A DNA stretch of 64,000 bases from Tetrahymena thermophila SB210 (GCF_000189635.1 NW_002476569.1:126727-190726), one strand, 5' to 3'. Positions 36,646 to 50,500 are shown, counted from the first letter of the stretch. Translations and numbers: made by a program. Notes: generated from the sequence alone by a model not told the origin.

Positions 36646-39444
36646 ATGAACAATTTACTAGTAAATAGAAGCTAAAAGTAAGCTATATAATCAAAAGAAA
36701 AGGAAGGAAAGTCCAAAATATTTTAAAGGTAATGTAATTCAATAAATCTAGAGAAGACAATTTAGTCAAAGGCTAATCAAACTTAAATTAGTGACATTCA
36801 TAATGAGTTTTAATGTGAAAATTAACAAATAGATACATCATTCTTTTAGCAAAATGAATTTTAGGGAGATTAATAAGAAAATGCAATAATTTAGAGCGAA
36901 GTAACTAAAAAAAGTCAAAATATTTAATTACAATTTTCAGATGACAATAAAACCTAAACACATTAAGAATAGAATTATTATTAAACAAAATAATATATCA
37001 ACATATAATAACCATGTAATTTTATTTAAACATAAGTATTTGACAATTTATAAAGCTTTTATGAAGGAAATGAAAGTATACATACTTTTTTAGAAGATAA
37101 TAATTATCTAAATAAGTTTAATAATTTAGGTGATGAATAATAAACTAATTAAGATTTGACAATTAAAAAAAGAGATTTAGTTAAAAAACTACTATAAAAA
37201 ACGATTTAAAGTTAAAATAGCTTTAATTCTAATTATCATGATATATAATAATAATCTGTAAAATATTCAGGAGATTATTTGGAATAACCATCAAATATTT
37301 TAATTACTAACTAGTATACAAATTTTATGAATAACTAATCATAAAATTAATAAATTGATATTGAATAAAAATTAAAATATAAAGGCTATCGCATAGGTTA
37401 ATTTATAGCAAAAGGTACTTTTGGATAAGTTTATGATGGAAAAATAATTGCATAAAATGAGAAGCAAGAAAAAGAATGTGTCTTTAAAGTATTAATTCAT
37501 TAAAACGATAAGTAGTCATAGGATATAGAGTAAGAAGTTTAAATTATGAAAAAATTTGAAAAAAATATTAATTTTTTATAGATTATCGATCATTTGAAAA
37601 TAGATATAGGTATAGATGTTATTGTTATAGAAAAATGCAAGTACACTCTTCAGCAATAATTAAAAGATTTATAATAAGGTGGATTCACATTTTTATTGCT
37701 TCTTTAAATTATATTTAACCTTCTTGATGGATTGATTTTACTCAAAGCACATAAGATTCTTCACAGTGATATTAAGCCTGCAAATATCTTAGTCAAACAG
37801 GAAGGGATTCATGTTTATGCTGATTTTGGTATATCTGTAGCAATAAATGAATCTGAAAATGAAGTCAAAATAAAAGGATATACTAAAAACTATGCACCTA
37901 AGGAATTAATATTAAATAATAACTAAAAGGCTGGGAATTGGTCAGACACATTTTCTCTAGGCAAAACATTTCAAGAAGTACTTCAAGTATACTAATAGAT
38001 AAATGGGTAGGAGATAAAAGAATTTAATGAATTCGTTAATTAGATGACTGAAGATGATATAAATAAAAGACCAGATTGCTTAAAGATTCATGAAATGTTT
38101 TTTAGCTATGTTTTAAATTTAAAAGAAAATTTTAAAGATAAATACGAATTTTATAAGCTGTACACAAACAAAATATAACAATTGTTACTTTTATTTGCTT
38201 TTGATGAAAATAAAGATAGATAGTTCTACTCTGATGTTTAGATATATTACAATAAACTGTTACTTACCTTTTACTTAAATATGGATGACACAAATTAGCC
38301 TTGCAATCGACCAGGACTAGCAACCTTATATTATAACCTTGGAAATTGTTATTTTGAATAAAGAAAACCCAAAGAAGCATTAAAATATTTTTAATTTTCT
38401 CTTAAAATAAGGAAAAAAATATTTAAATATGATCATATTGATATTGCTAACACTTTAGTAAAAATAGCTAAATGCTAATTTGCAAATAATAACAATCAAA
38501 AAGCTTTAAATTTTTCATAAAGAGCTTTGATTATGAGATAAAAACTTTTTAAAAATAGCAATCACCCTTACATCGCTGATTCTCTTAATGATTTAGGGTT
38601 GCGCTATTAAAATTTAGGGGACAATAAAAAAGCGAGAGATAATATTTAAAAATCTGTAAATATGTCAGAATCAATCCATCAAAGTGATAATGAAAATACA
38701 GCAATTTATCTCAACAGTCTTGCAATTATTTAATAAAATAATGGAGAATATCAAATAGCAAAAAATAATCTTGAAAGAGCTAATGAAATGCTAGTAAAAT
38801 TGGGGAAAAAAAAACTTCCTTTTTTCTCACTCATAATTTAAAACATTGGAAACTTATATAATTTTTTAGGAGATTACTAGAAAGCCGAAAAATATTTATC
38901 AGATTCTCTTGATCTAAGAAAATAAATATTTAAAGAAGACCATTAAGATATTGCTACAAATATGAATTACATTGGTGATAGCTACTTAGGTTTAGGAGAT
39001 TACTAAAAAGCTTTAGAATTCTATTTGAAATCTCTAAGGATAAGATAGAAATTATTTAATGAAAACCATAACTCTATTGCAACTTCTCTTAATAGTGTTG
39101 GAAACTGTTATCTGAAGTTAAAAAACTACAAATAAGCATAGAAAAATTTATTTTAGTCTCTAAATATGAGATAAAATTGTAAAGAAATAAACCCTCTTCA
39201 TATTGCAATTTCTCTCAATTAAATTGGAGAGTTTTACTATGAACTCAAAGATTATAAAATTGCATTAGAATATTATCAAGAATCTCTTGCTGTTGCTAAA
39301 AAAGCACTCAGATAAAATCATCCTCACTTTGCAAAGTATTTTTATAATTTAGCCCTTTGCTATTAATAGCTAGGATAGGATTTTAAATCTAATTCATATT
39401 ATAAAAAGAATTATAAACATCTCCTTATTTATAATTCTATTTGA
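36646..39444 (+). CDS. Protein kinase with C-terminal TPR repeats, copy 2 (932 aa)
   Basis: This intronless tandem paralogue of the 32928 gene keeps the same layout: AKGTFGQVYDG, VFKVL, ILHSDIKPANILV, ADFGISVAI, YAPKE, then about eight or nine 42-residue TPRs. A deletion of 46 bases near 39389, compared with copy 1, removes the end of the last TPR and shifts frame, so the C terminus differs and stops at TGA 39442-39444 instead of the position homologous to copy 1 (39492-39494). The kinase part is complete and likely active; loss of the last repeat may change partner choice. The N terminus (residues 1-245) has diverged much more than the TPR region. Confidence 0.87.
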
Positions 39445-40285
39445 AATTCTTGCAGTACACAAAAGAATACAAAAGAAAATTTGAAATAAATTGAAATGTT
39501 AAATTTAACAAAAATATTAATTTACATTTACTTTATTAACTTAATAGCTAATTTATCAACAACATATCTAAAAACCCTAAAACTTACTTTGATTTAATTA
39601 AAATCATAATTTTTTGTATATTTAATTTAGTTTATAAATATATCTTATTATATTCTTAACTATCAAGTTTATAATTTAAGTAAATACTTTGTTAGTTTTT
39701 AAGAAATAATTATTATCATATTAATTTAAAATAATACACTATCAGATGTACTAATAATCAATTATGATTTAAGTATATTAACATATATTAATAATAATTC
39801 TTTTACTTCAAGAGAAAAAAAATTTTTTTATCATATTTTATAATCAAGAAGGTAGTCATTCCTTTGAATTTATAGAGAGGTCTTATTCTACTTAATGTTT
39901 ATTTATATTATATAATATATTGATAAACATATATAAAAGTAATAAAATTCAAATTATTTACAATTAATTTTATATTAAAAATTTTTAGATTGAATTTATT
40001 AGCAAATTAAAAATTTGAAAGAAAAACCTAGATAATATTTCAAAAAAAAAAAAGAAAAGGTTGAAAAATAAAATTTTTTAATTAATTATTAATTTGCTTT
40101 TTTATGATCAAAATTAAAATTTTATTCTAAGTTACTAAAATTTTTTAAAATATTTTTTTTTAACAAGCTTTGATTGCTTAATCTTTAAAATAAAAATTTG
40201 TAATAAGCAACAAAAAATAAATTAATAAACCAGGAAATTTACTCATTTTAAGAAAATAATAGTATTTAAATATTAAATAGAATAA
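39445..40285. other. AT-rich intergenic stretch
   Basis: It begins with the old homologous 3' end of the kinase-TPR copy (to about 39494), then AT-rich DNA. No gene is seen. Confidence 0.5.
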
Positions 40286-42530
40286 ATGTAAATTGATTTA
40301 TAATAGCGTTATAGTAACTTAGAAAAGGTATGTAATAAATTAATCACTTATTATCAATTAAGAATATAAAATTTATAAAAAAAAGTTACTTTCTTCAGAT
40401 TTAACTTGCTCTAATTCTCTTTAATTAGTTTTGAGGTAAAATAAACCATTAATTTTAATTTCTTTAACAACAAATTTTTTTTCCTTATTAATTACATATA
40501 TTATTTTTTGATAATTAATTTTTATTTATTATAATTAGAAAAAGTGATATTTCTGAAAATTAAGTAAAACATATAGCCTAAAAAATCTCAAAATTAGTAG
40601 ATATCAGAAGCTTGAAGATAGATTTATCGTAAAAATGAAAATATATTTATTATGAAATAAATTTTCTATTTTATTTTTTATCCTTATCAAAAGATATTAT
40701 CAAAACTTATTATTTTTTTTTATTATTTTTAAACTAATATTTAATGAAAATAAAACTACTCTTAATAATAAGTTATTAACAAACCAAATTATCAAATAAT
40801 TTATATGTCTTAAAATTTAAATTAAATATTTATTTTAATAGTGAAAATATTCTTTTAGAGGAAGCAACTAAAAGTCTATCTAAAGCAATAGGATAATGCA
40901 TAAACCTATAAGAACTAGAACTTATCTTTTTGTATCAATATAACTTACTTTTTATTTATTTTAAGTTTTCTTTTTATTTTATTGATAACAATTGTTTTTA
41001 CTAATTAATTTTCTTTAAAAATTAATTATTTAAAGCTCAAGCGGAATTGGATAAGAAGGATTAAAAAGCATAGGATTAAATTTAAGTAATTGTTCAAAGT
41101 TAATTAGCTTAAAACTTGATTTAATGTAAAAATTATTTATTTATATTTATCTATTGATGAAAAACAAATTTGACAAGATTATTTTAAAAATATTTTTTTT
41201 TGTTGTTTAATATTAAAATTCTAAATATATTTATTTTATTATTAAAAAGAAAAAATTCAATTTATGATTAAGGAGTGATAGAGTTGGTAAATGGTCTAAG
41301 AAGCTGTTAAAGTTTAACTAATCTATCTATAGATCTATAGTATATCATAAATTATTTGTTTTACTTCCTTCATATCAATCAATATTAATTATTATCAAAA
41401 ATTTTTAATCAATTTTTATTTTTGGCTATTTAGTGAAAGTAAAGAATTAAAATTCATAAATTAGAGTATATTTTAAATATTTATTAAAAGTATGAATCAT
41501 GTTAGCAGTTTAGGTCTTTTAGAAATTTTAAAATTTTTAGGTTCTCATAAGAAAATTGAAATATTTACTTTAAATTTACAGTAAAACTAACTAATATTTC
41601 TTATTTTTTTTGATTATCTTAATTTTCCTTCTTTTACTTTTTAAATATTTTTTTGATTTTTAAATTAATTTATTTATATACTTTAATAACTTTAAAAATT
41701 TAACTAATTATGATACAAAGTTATAATAACTTAGGAGATGAAGAAAAAGCTAATTAATTTGTTTAAACTGGTGAATCAATGTGCTGTTCAAACCTTAAAA
41801 CAATGAATCTTTATTTAAGGTAAATATTAATCTTTTCATTATAATTAACTTGTTTTTTTCTAAAATTATGTCAAAAATATAAACAAAGAAAACTTCAATT
41901 TTAAAAGTGAATTTTGAGATATATTTAAACAAAGATATTTTAAATTTAAAAATACGTTCAAAAGAACTTAAAAAATTTATTTATTTATATATTTTTTTAA
42001 AGGAACTATACTTTATTAAATATTTATTTCATTTATTATAGTCGAAGCTATTTTGGAATAATTGCCATAGCTTATATAGCTTCATTTATAGGAAGCTAAA
42101 TAAATTTAACGAATCTTCATTTTGAAATAATGTAAACTATTATTGATTTTCAATTTTCAATTTCATTTCAAAATAATATTACTAACAGAGGTAGCAAAAT
42201 ATTAGATTAACACAAACTTATTCTTGCTAAAAGTTTAAAAAATTGCTAAAAACTAGTATATCTCTATTTGGATCTATCGCCGTAAATATTTGTTTATTTA
42301 TTTAAATTATAATCTTTTTATTTTCTTGCTGATGATAACTAAATTGATATAAATTACATAACTAAAGTTTTCAATAAATAAAAAACATATATTAAAATAA
42401 ATACAAAAATAACAATTCAAAAATCATATAAATTAGATCTTGGTACTCACATTAATCTTTTGAAGGGGAAAAATTATTCAAATTAGTTAATAAAATGAAG
42501 AGATTGGTTTAGAAAAAAGTAGTTTTTTGA
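40286..42530 (+). CDS. Leucine-rich repeat protein (about 324 aa, 11 exons)
   Basis: Exons are 40286-40327, 40386-40435, 40539-40628, 40842-40931, 41036-41125, 41250-41339, 41434-41580, 41721-41819, 42042-42131, 42189-42281 and 42437-42530. They total 325 codons with no in-frame TGA. The first intron is in phase 0 with a strong GTATGT donor and all later ones are in phase 2. Five internal exons are exactly 90 bases, one LRR each (for example SLSKAIGQCINLQELELIF and GLRSCQSLTNLSIDL). The 147-base exon carries one and a half repeats and probably reflects an intron loss. There is no signal peptide or catalytic domain; a cytosolic ligand- or partner-binding protein is inferred. It lies between the kinase-TPR pair and the unknown-family gene at 42913, with which it converges. 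Confidence 0.72.
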
Positions 42531-42912
42531 ATCAGAATATTAAAATATTAGTAAATTAATTATAAATTTACAATAAACTAATTACAAGCAAATATTTATT
42601 TAAATAAAACATATGTATTCTATATATACTGTAAATCAACATTATAACAATTTGCTTTTTTAAAAATATTTTGTCATTCGTAATAAAAGAAAATTTCCTC
42701 CAATTTACTTTTTTCAGGGGGAATTTTCTTCTCAATAAGAAATCTTATGCTAAATAAATTATTTAAATAACCTTTTAAATGTTTCTTCTTTATTTAACTT
42801 TATTTAAAAAACAAGGTTTTTAAGTGTTTATTGAGATCAAATTTATCTTTTTTTAATTGAAAATAAAAACTTATTATGAAAAAAACATTGTTAAATGTAT
42901 AAAAAAATGCTA
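42531..42912. other. Short intergenic region between convergent genes
   Basis: AT-rich DNA between two stop codons. No gene or RNA is seen. Confidence 0.5.
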
Positions 42913-45411
42913 TCATAATTATGAACAAACAACAAGATATTTTAATTTATAAAATAAATTTATTGTTTTTAATATTTTAGGATTAATCAAATTATTTTTA
43001 TTATTATTAGGATTATCACTTAGTCCTATTTTTAAAGTATTAATTTTCTTACCATTTTATTTAAGCTAGTTGAATAGCAATGAGATAAATTTGTTAGGTG
43101 TGCAAATTTAAAACTCAATTAGCTACTGTTTATTTCTAAGAACAAAAAAATCAATATTTTCTATTAATTCTTTTTAAATTGTTTAACATTAAGGTCTATC
43201 AATGTTGTATGAAATTTTTGTTAAATTTGGTAAATCTTTAGTTAAATTATTCATAATTCTAATATTTTTGTAGAAAATACAAGTATTATTAATTATTTCT
43301 CCTATTTCTTTAGAAAGAATTTCATCATAGTATCTTAAGATGATTGTGAAATATAAATCTTTTCTGCCCATTTAATTTTAAGAAGAGCACTTACAATCCT
43401 AATCTTATTTAGAAAACCAATTTACTATTACTTTAGTAGACATTTATAAAATTTTAATGGAATTAACTGAGTCGAAAATGATTTATTTTATATATTCTAT
43501 TTTTTAATTGCTAAAGCCACTAGCATATAAATGGAAGAAATTATCAATTAAAAGTTGTTTGAGATATTCTTATTATTATTCATTGCTTTCTTTTTAATAA
43601 ATTTAAGAGATAGATTGATTTACTTTTTCAAATAAATTAATACTCATTTGTGACCAAAATTCAATATTTTTATTTTCCTTTAAAAATTATACCACATCAT
43701 TCATCTAAAACACATTCAATGAACTTGATATGCAATATCTATTCAGATTTTTTTCTGAAAAAGTAAAAGTAAAACTCTTCATTTTATCATTCATTTATTT
43801 TAGTTTTACAGCAAAATCAAAGAATTAATTTAATTCATGCAATATTTTTTAACAATTTAATTATTCATTTTTCTAAAAATAATCAAAATAGCATTCAATT
43901 AACTAAACTAATTTGTTGGAATTAATTTAATTTTTAGTTAAAGTATTCCCGTTTTCAAATTAATCTAATTGAAAGAGTCTGAAAAGGATTGAACTTTTAT
44001 TTAAATATTCAAGTATAATTTGTTAATATAATTAACATAAAGTCTAAATCTATGAATGATTTTCAACTTAATTACATTTAGGCAAATCTTTTACTATAAT
44101 TGAAGCTCTTTCAGTAAGCTTTAAGTTTTCAGGGAGAATATTCATTTGAATTAAATGCTTAGAATAATTTAACAATTACTAAATTACTTTTAAATAAAAT
44201 TCTATCTTAGCTTGTTCTTACAAAAAGTCAGTATATTATTAAACATATTAATTTTCATTTGGATTAACTATTAAACTATGTAAAGCAATATTTTCGTCAT
44301 CAATATTATATATATTCTCCTCTAATTCTTTTATTATGTAAAATCCTTATTAATTATTCACTAAAATATAGCTTTTGATCACTGATTCCATTTAAAAGCT
44401 TCTCAGCATATTTTTAAAAAAATTAATTTCTTCATATTTTTTTTGTGCTTCTTCTTTACTTTGGAAACTTTCGATAATCAATTAGTATTTTTAAGGGCCT
44501 TCAATTACACTAAAAGCGAAATAACTCTGATCTTCCATGAAAATAGTTGGCTTGAAAATTACTATTTGCTATTTATCTTAGACAATTTATTTTAATATTT
44601 CTTTATGAAGTTCATAGATAATTGGTTTATATTTTTTAATCTGATTTAGTAAATCTTCTTATTTTATTTCAAAATCGAATTCTGATTATGTAAAAAGCTT
44701 AGGCCAATCCATTTTTAGATTATTATTATTATTTCTTTGGTAAACAACATAACTTTCATTGATTAGATCAGAACCAATAATGTTAATTTTAATATTAAAA
44801 TATTAATTAACTTATTTTTAGAACACAAAGCAATATAATTATTATTCAAGTGAAATTTGCACTTAATTTATCAAAATTACTGGATTGAATATTCTTTTGT
44901 GGTATTCAAAGATTTTGAATAGATAATCTCTCAACTCATCATTTTAGCTTTTTATTTTAGCTTATTGTTTATTCTATTTCTTATTCTAAAATAGTTATAA
45001 AGCTATCTAATCTGTAGAATAATCAAAGAATTCATACTCGATGACATATAATAACTCTTAATCCTCCAAAAAGTAGGAATTCAAAATTTATAATACTAAA
45101 TCTGTTCTAAATAAACTTCTACTTAACGTAATAATATTTATTAATTTTTTAATTCCAAAATTATTTATTTTTTCAGTAAAAACCTCAATTTTTTTTTAGA
45201 TTTTTTCATTTTTATCAAAAGCAGTCATACCTACGCAATTCATAAAATTTTAGTTAGATCTAAAACTTAATAAATTACCAGAATATGGTTTTAGCAGTCT
45301 TTAATAAATAGATTCTTCAAATATTTCTAAATGAGGTCTATTTTTTTGAAGTAATCCTAAAATTTTAGAAATTTCTGATTATTTCAATTATTAACAATTC
45401 GATTTTATCAT
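42913..45411 (-). CDS. Unknown-family protein, member 1 (832 aa)
   Basis: A single ciliate-code frame on the minus strand from ATG at 45411 to TGA at 42915-42913, no introns. It is clearly homologous to the plus-strand genes at 46882 and 50748; shared blocks include ILGLLQKNRPHLEIF, IKKYKPIIYE, KPTIFMEDQSYFAF and RYYDEILSKEIGE. I recognise no domain. The protein is rich in Asn, Gln, Lys and Glu, has no membrane segment or signal peptide, and ends in a segment (LLFNQLK-NGK-INTLKIGL, residues approximate) that looks like a single LRR-type strand. The start was chosen because all three members begin Met-Ile. It is the most diverged member and lies head-to-head with member 2. Confidence 0.82.
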
Positions 45412-46881
45412 TTTTTGTTGATCTTAATTTATTATATAATTTAATGATTTGCTTTTGACTTTCTGAATTTAAATTAAGCACAGTTGCTGAACCTAAATTA
45501 AAAATATACATGGCTACAATTTAACTTAATTCTTTTGTCTTTTCTTCTTATTATTTATAGAATAAAATATTAGAATTTATTAAAAATAAATCAATAAAAA
45601 TCTTTTATAATAACTTATATAGAAAAAATATTAGTTAATTGATTAACTAAAATTTTGTTTGTTGTAGACAACTCAAAATCTAAATAAAATTTTTATATCT
45701 AATTAAATTTATGACTAAATTATTCCTATTGAATTCTTATAAAGAAGTACCGTGTGTGCTCTTGAATAAGGATTATAGTATAAATAATAGATTTAAAAAT
45801 TTCAATCTTTAAGGTTTTAAAATTTTGGCAAAATATTATTTTAAATTAACTCATTGGAAAATGAAGAGTATGGTTGAAGGGATGGATGACATATAATTGA
45901 ATAAATTTATAGCAAAAAAATCTTTTATTATTTATTACATCAAAAAATTAAAACTTAATTTATATTGATTTCTGATGAAATTTAACACAATTTCCCTTTC
46001 AAAAATTAAAAATGTTGAGTGTATGTCTGTCTGTCTACATTAAACTATTTAATAAAATTCTATATTAAAATGATTGCTTTTTTATGTGATCAAAGTATTT
46101 GAATCGTTTATTTTTATTTGACTAACTGACTCACTAATTTATTGGAATATCTAAGATTTATTTTGCTTAGATATTTTTATTTGGCTTATTGACTATATTA
46201 GTTGGCTATTCATTTATTTATTAAGATTGATTTTATAATTTGTAAGAATTCAAATGTATTTATTTAAAGCTAAATTTAAAATAAAGATTTTTGTTGTCTA
46301 CATCAAATTTAATAATTAATTAATTAATTAATAAATAATAAATTCTGAATATTTATTTTTTGTCTACATCAATTATTTATTTTAAAAATTTATTACTTAT
46401 TTTTCAATAAATTTTATTTACCAATTCAATTTTGATTTGTTTTTTCTAGATTAATAGATTTTTTAAACAAATAAAATAATTTATTCATATTAATTAATAT
46501 ATTTCTTAAATTTATGATAAAATATAAGCAACAACAATAAACATTAAATATTATAAAAATAAATAAGATACCATGATTAAATCAATAAAAATTACAAAAG
46601 GATAATTTTTTAATATAAAAGAAATTCAGTTGTTAGTTAGTTGTCTCCTACAAGAAGAATTTAATTAATTTTATATATAAGATTTTTGTTTTTTTTATTT
46701 CAAATCAATTCTGATATTTATTTCTATATAAACTAAAATATAAAAAAATTAATTTAGGCAAAAATCCTTTAAGATCGATGGATTTGGCGATAATTTAATA
46801 TTGAAATGTAGTAATTGACACTTTAAAATTTATAATCAAATTAATGAAAAAAAAATAATAAAATTAAAAGTATAAATAAAA
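45412..46881. other. Divergent upstream region of unknown-family genes
   Basis: It separates members 1 and 2, which are transcribed away from each other. The right part (46166-46665) is repeated upstream of member 3. Short TGTCTGTC and GACTAACTGACT runs occur near 46025 and 46120. No gene is seen. Confidence 0.45.
46166..46665. repeat. Upstream-flank repeat, copy 1
   Basis: This block, with a recurrent TGTCTACATCAA motif, recurs at 49657-50073 and 50090-50500. It stands 200-250 bases upstream of members 2 and 3, so it probably travelled with the genes as promoter-side DNA. Confidence 0.6.
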
Positions 46882-49326
46882 ATGATAGAAATTGGCGGCT
46901 CAAGATATTTAACATAGATTTAAATTTTTAAAATCTTTGGATTGCTTTAAAAGAATAGACCTCATTTAGAAATATTTAAAGATGATATATATTAAAGGCT
47001 ATTCGAATTTAGTATTAACAACAATTCAAATAATGTAAAGAGCTTAAGTATAAGTGCTTTTGATAGAAATGAAAATATTTAAAAAAAAATAGAGGTCTTT
47101 ACTGAAAAATCAAATAATCATTGCTTAAAAAAGCTAATAAACATTATTAAATTATCCAAAAATTTATTTAGATCAGATTTTGTTTTATAAATTTTGAATT
47201 CCTACTTTTTGGATGATGAATAATTATTTTATGCCATAGAATACGAGTTTTTTGATTATTCAACTGATTAGATAAACCAAATATCTTAATAAAATACTCC
47301 CACAATAAACTAAAATATTTAATTGAGGGATTATCTATATAAAATATTTGAGAATCACGTACAAATTATCAATCCAACCATGTAGACAAGTCATGTATAA
47401 TATTGGTTTGAAAAATAGGCTTACAGTTTTGTCTTCTAAAAACAACCAAATTAACATTTTAAAGTAAAAATAAACATAATTGGTTTTGATTTACTTGATG
47501 AAAATTACTTTGTGAGCTCAAAGATAAATAAAAATCAAATTATGGATTGGCCAATATATTTTTAAAAATAAGAACTTGACTTTGAAATAAAACAAGAAAA
47601 TTTACTCAACGAAATTAAAAAATATAAACCAATTATCTATGAATAGCATAAAGAAATATTTTAGTAAATTATCTAAGAAAAAAAGCAAATAACAATATTT
47701 AAACCAACTATTTTCATGGAAGATTAGAGTTATTTTGCTTTTATCGTAAGCGAGGGTGATGAGAAATATCAATTAGTTGTTGAATACTATCAAAATGAAT
47801 AAGAAGCTTAATTAAACTATGAAAAAATTAACTAATAAATAAATTTGTTGAGCAATTTTTAAATCGAATCAGCCATCAAGAAACTTATTTTAATTCATAA
47901 TAAATAAGGAATTTACATAGTAAAATATTTAAATGATTAAATTTATAATTTTGATTATTAAGATTTTCAATTACTCAGTGAATTTATTCACAAACCAATT
48001 TTGACCTAAGATGATTAGTTTGAAGTTAACTTTCAATAAGAGCAAAATAAAGTTGAATTTTATTTAAAATTAATTAAGAAATTACTAAATTATTCCAAAG
48101 ATCTAATTGAAATTGGAATTCACCCAACAAATGTAAAGCTAACTGAAACTACCTCAATTATAGTTAAGGATGCTTACGAGTCTTCTAAGTTTAATAATAA
48201 CCCTTAATCATATTAAATAATGAGTGAGCTCTATTCATAATTAATCATTGAATACTTACATAAAAGTAAAATTTGTTAAATGTACTTTTAAAAAGACAAA
48301 TTTTAATTACCGAAATTTAGATAAAAATAAAATTAATCTAACAACTTAACTAAATTAATTGAAACTTATTATTAGAATTTGAAAAATAATGAAACAGAAA
48401 ATAGTTAATAAATATTAAATAAATTAAACTAGTTCTTTGATTTAGCACTGAAGATAAAACAAATGAATGGTAAATTGAAAAATTTAACATTTACTTTATC
48501 AGAAAAGAACATAGGTAATTATTGCCTATAAAATTCTTTTAATTTGTTTAAAATTATGGATGTGATATAATTTTTGAAAGAAAACTAAAACATTGAATTT
48601 TGTTAACAAACTATCTTAAATTTAATGGAAAAAATGTTTTGTTCTATTTAACCAGTTTTTTAATCACAGGGAAATGAAATTTCTGAGATGGTAAGACAAC
48701 TTTTATTTGATAAATTTTTCCATCTAAATGAAAATGGCTTGAGTATTTAAAAAATAGAGTGTATTAAATAAATAGTTTTTGAATAAACAAAAGACATCAA
48801 CTTATAATATTTAAACCAACTGGAAAACGTAAGTCAGTCTTCCAGAATTTGTTTAGATTGTGCTGATAACCTTTAAAGTTGGATAGGGAGAAAAGATTAG
48901 CTTGTTTAAATAATTGAAAGATACTATGATGAAATTCTTTCAAAAGAAATAGGAGAAGTATTCAATAATAATGCATGTATTTGCTATAAAAATGTTAAAA
49001 TTCAAAATTATTTGACTAGAATTTTACCAAACTTAAAGAAAATCGAATATTGCATCACCAAAAATTACACATGTTAAACAATTTAAAAAGAGTTAATTTA
49101 ATAAGTTGATTTTTTCGATCTTAAAAATAAGAAATAAGTGGTTGAAATTTAAATTTACATGCATGAAAAGTAGGTTTCAATGCTATTCAACTAGCTTAAA
49201 AATAATGGTTAAAATATAAATACATTAAGACTAGGATTTTGCAAAGATTTATATGATTTCTAAAATCCACCTAAACAATATTTATTTTATAAATTAAAAT
49301 ATCTTGTAACTTATTAATAATTATGA
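46882..49326 (+). CDS. Unknown-family protein, member 2 (814 aa)
   Basis: One intronless frame from ATG at 46882 to TGA at 49324-49326. It is very similar to member 3 (50748) over its whole length, with near-identical blocks such as LDFEIKQENLLNEIKKYKPI and KPTIFMEDQSYFAF, and more distantly to member 1. No known domain was recognised; motif searches by eye for kinase, LRR, TPR and nuclease signatures were negative apart from a possible LRR-like strand near the C terminus (LFNQLKNNGQNINTLRLGF). No signal peptide or membrane segment; probably a soluble protein. The upstream flank is shared with member 3. Confidence 0.85.
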
Positions 49327-49501
49327 TTTATTACATTCTTTTTATCTTGTTTTAACTCCTAAAATAAATAAATAAATAAATTAGGGATAACCGAATATTC
49401 TGTCAAATATATAATTTTATTTATCTGGTATTTGGTATTTTTTTCAATAAAAATTTTATAACATTTCATAATTTGGTCAAATAATTAACATTTTTACAAA
49501 C

Positions 49502-49531
49502 TCCGCTGATTAAATATATCCAATCAGCGGA
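49502..49531. other. Perfect 10-base inverted repeat (hairpin)
   Basis: TCCGCTGATT (49502-49511) pairs exactly with AATCAGCGGA (49522-49531) across a 10-base loop. It is unusually G+C rich for this region and lies 175 bases after the stop of member 2. It could be an RNA hairpin in the 3' UTR or the scar of a small TIR element. Confidence 0.7.
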
Positions 49532-49656
49532 ATTTTAAAACCAGGAACAGCTATATATTTAAATTTATAATTTTATTTATGTTATCAAAATATTTGATAA
49601 ATTAATATTAAATAACTAATTTATTGATGTAAATAAGATTTATTTTCCTTAAACAT

Positions 49657-50500
49657 TTTTATTTGGATTATTAGTTATTTTAGCTATTCATTCATCTATT
49701 TATTCATATTGACTAAATTTTTATAATTTGTAAGAAATTAAAAGTATTTAATTTAATTTAAAGTTGTTTACTCCAAATTAATTTATAATAAATAGTTCAG
49801 ATTTTCTGTCTACATCAATTATTTTAAAAGTAACAATTTACTCTTTACTAATAAATTTTTTTATCAATTAAATCTTTATTTTTTCATCCATTAATTAATT
49901 TTTTTAAACCATCAAATAATTTTTAAAATATTTCTTAAAATTAAGATAAAATATTAACAACCACACTAATTATTTGAAAAAATAAGATAACATAATTAAA
50001 TTAATAGGAATTAGCTGATAAATTAAAAAGACATTCAATTGTAAATTATCTGCTACAAAAATCTATTATTGGTTATATAAGCTATCCATTAATTTGGACT
50101 GACTAATGTTTTATAATTTATAAGAATTTAAAAGTATTTACTTAAATTAAAATTTAAGTTTGTCTGTCTATCTGTCTACTTCAAATTAATTTATAATAAA
50201 TATTGCAGATTTTCTGTCTACATCAATTATTTTAAATATTAATAATTTTTCTTTACTAATAAATTTTGTTTATCAATTAATAATTCTTTATTTGTTTTCC
50301 TACATTAATTGATGTGTTTAAACCATCAAATAATTTTTATTAAATATTTCTTAAAAATAAGATAAAATATTAACAACAACAAAGACTCTAAATTTTGAAA
50401 AAATGTATCATAATTAAATCAATAGGAATTAATAGATAAATTAAGTAAGATAAAAAGATATTTGATTGTAAATAAATCATCTCCTAGAAAAATCTAATTA
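49657..50500. repeat. Upstream-flank repeat, copies 2 and 3 in tandem
   Basis: 49657-50073 and 50090-50500 are two copies of the same block that precedes member 2 (46166-46665). Each carries the TGTCTACATCAATTATTTTA motif and a CATCAAATAATTTTTA-like stretch. Only the second is next to a gene (member 3); the first is solitary. Confidence 0.65.
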
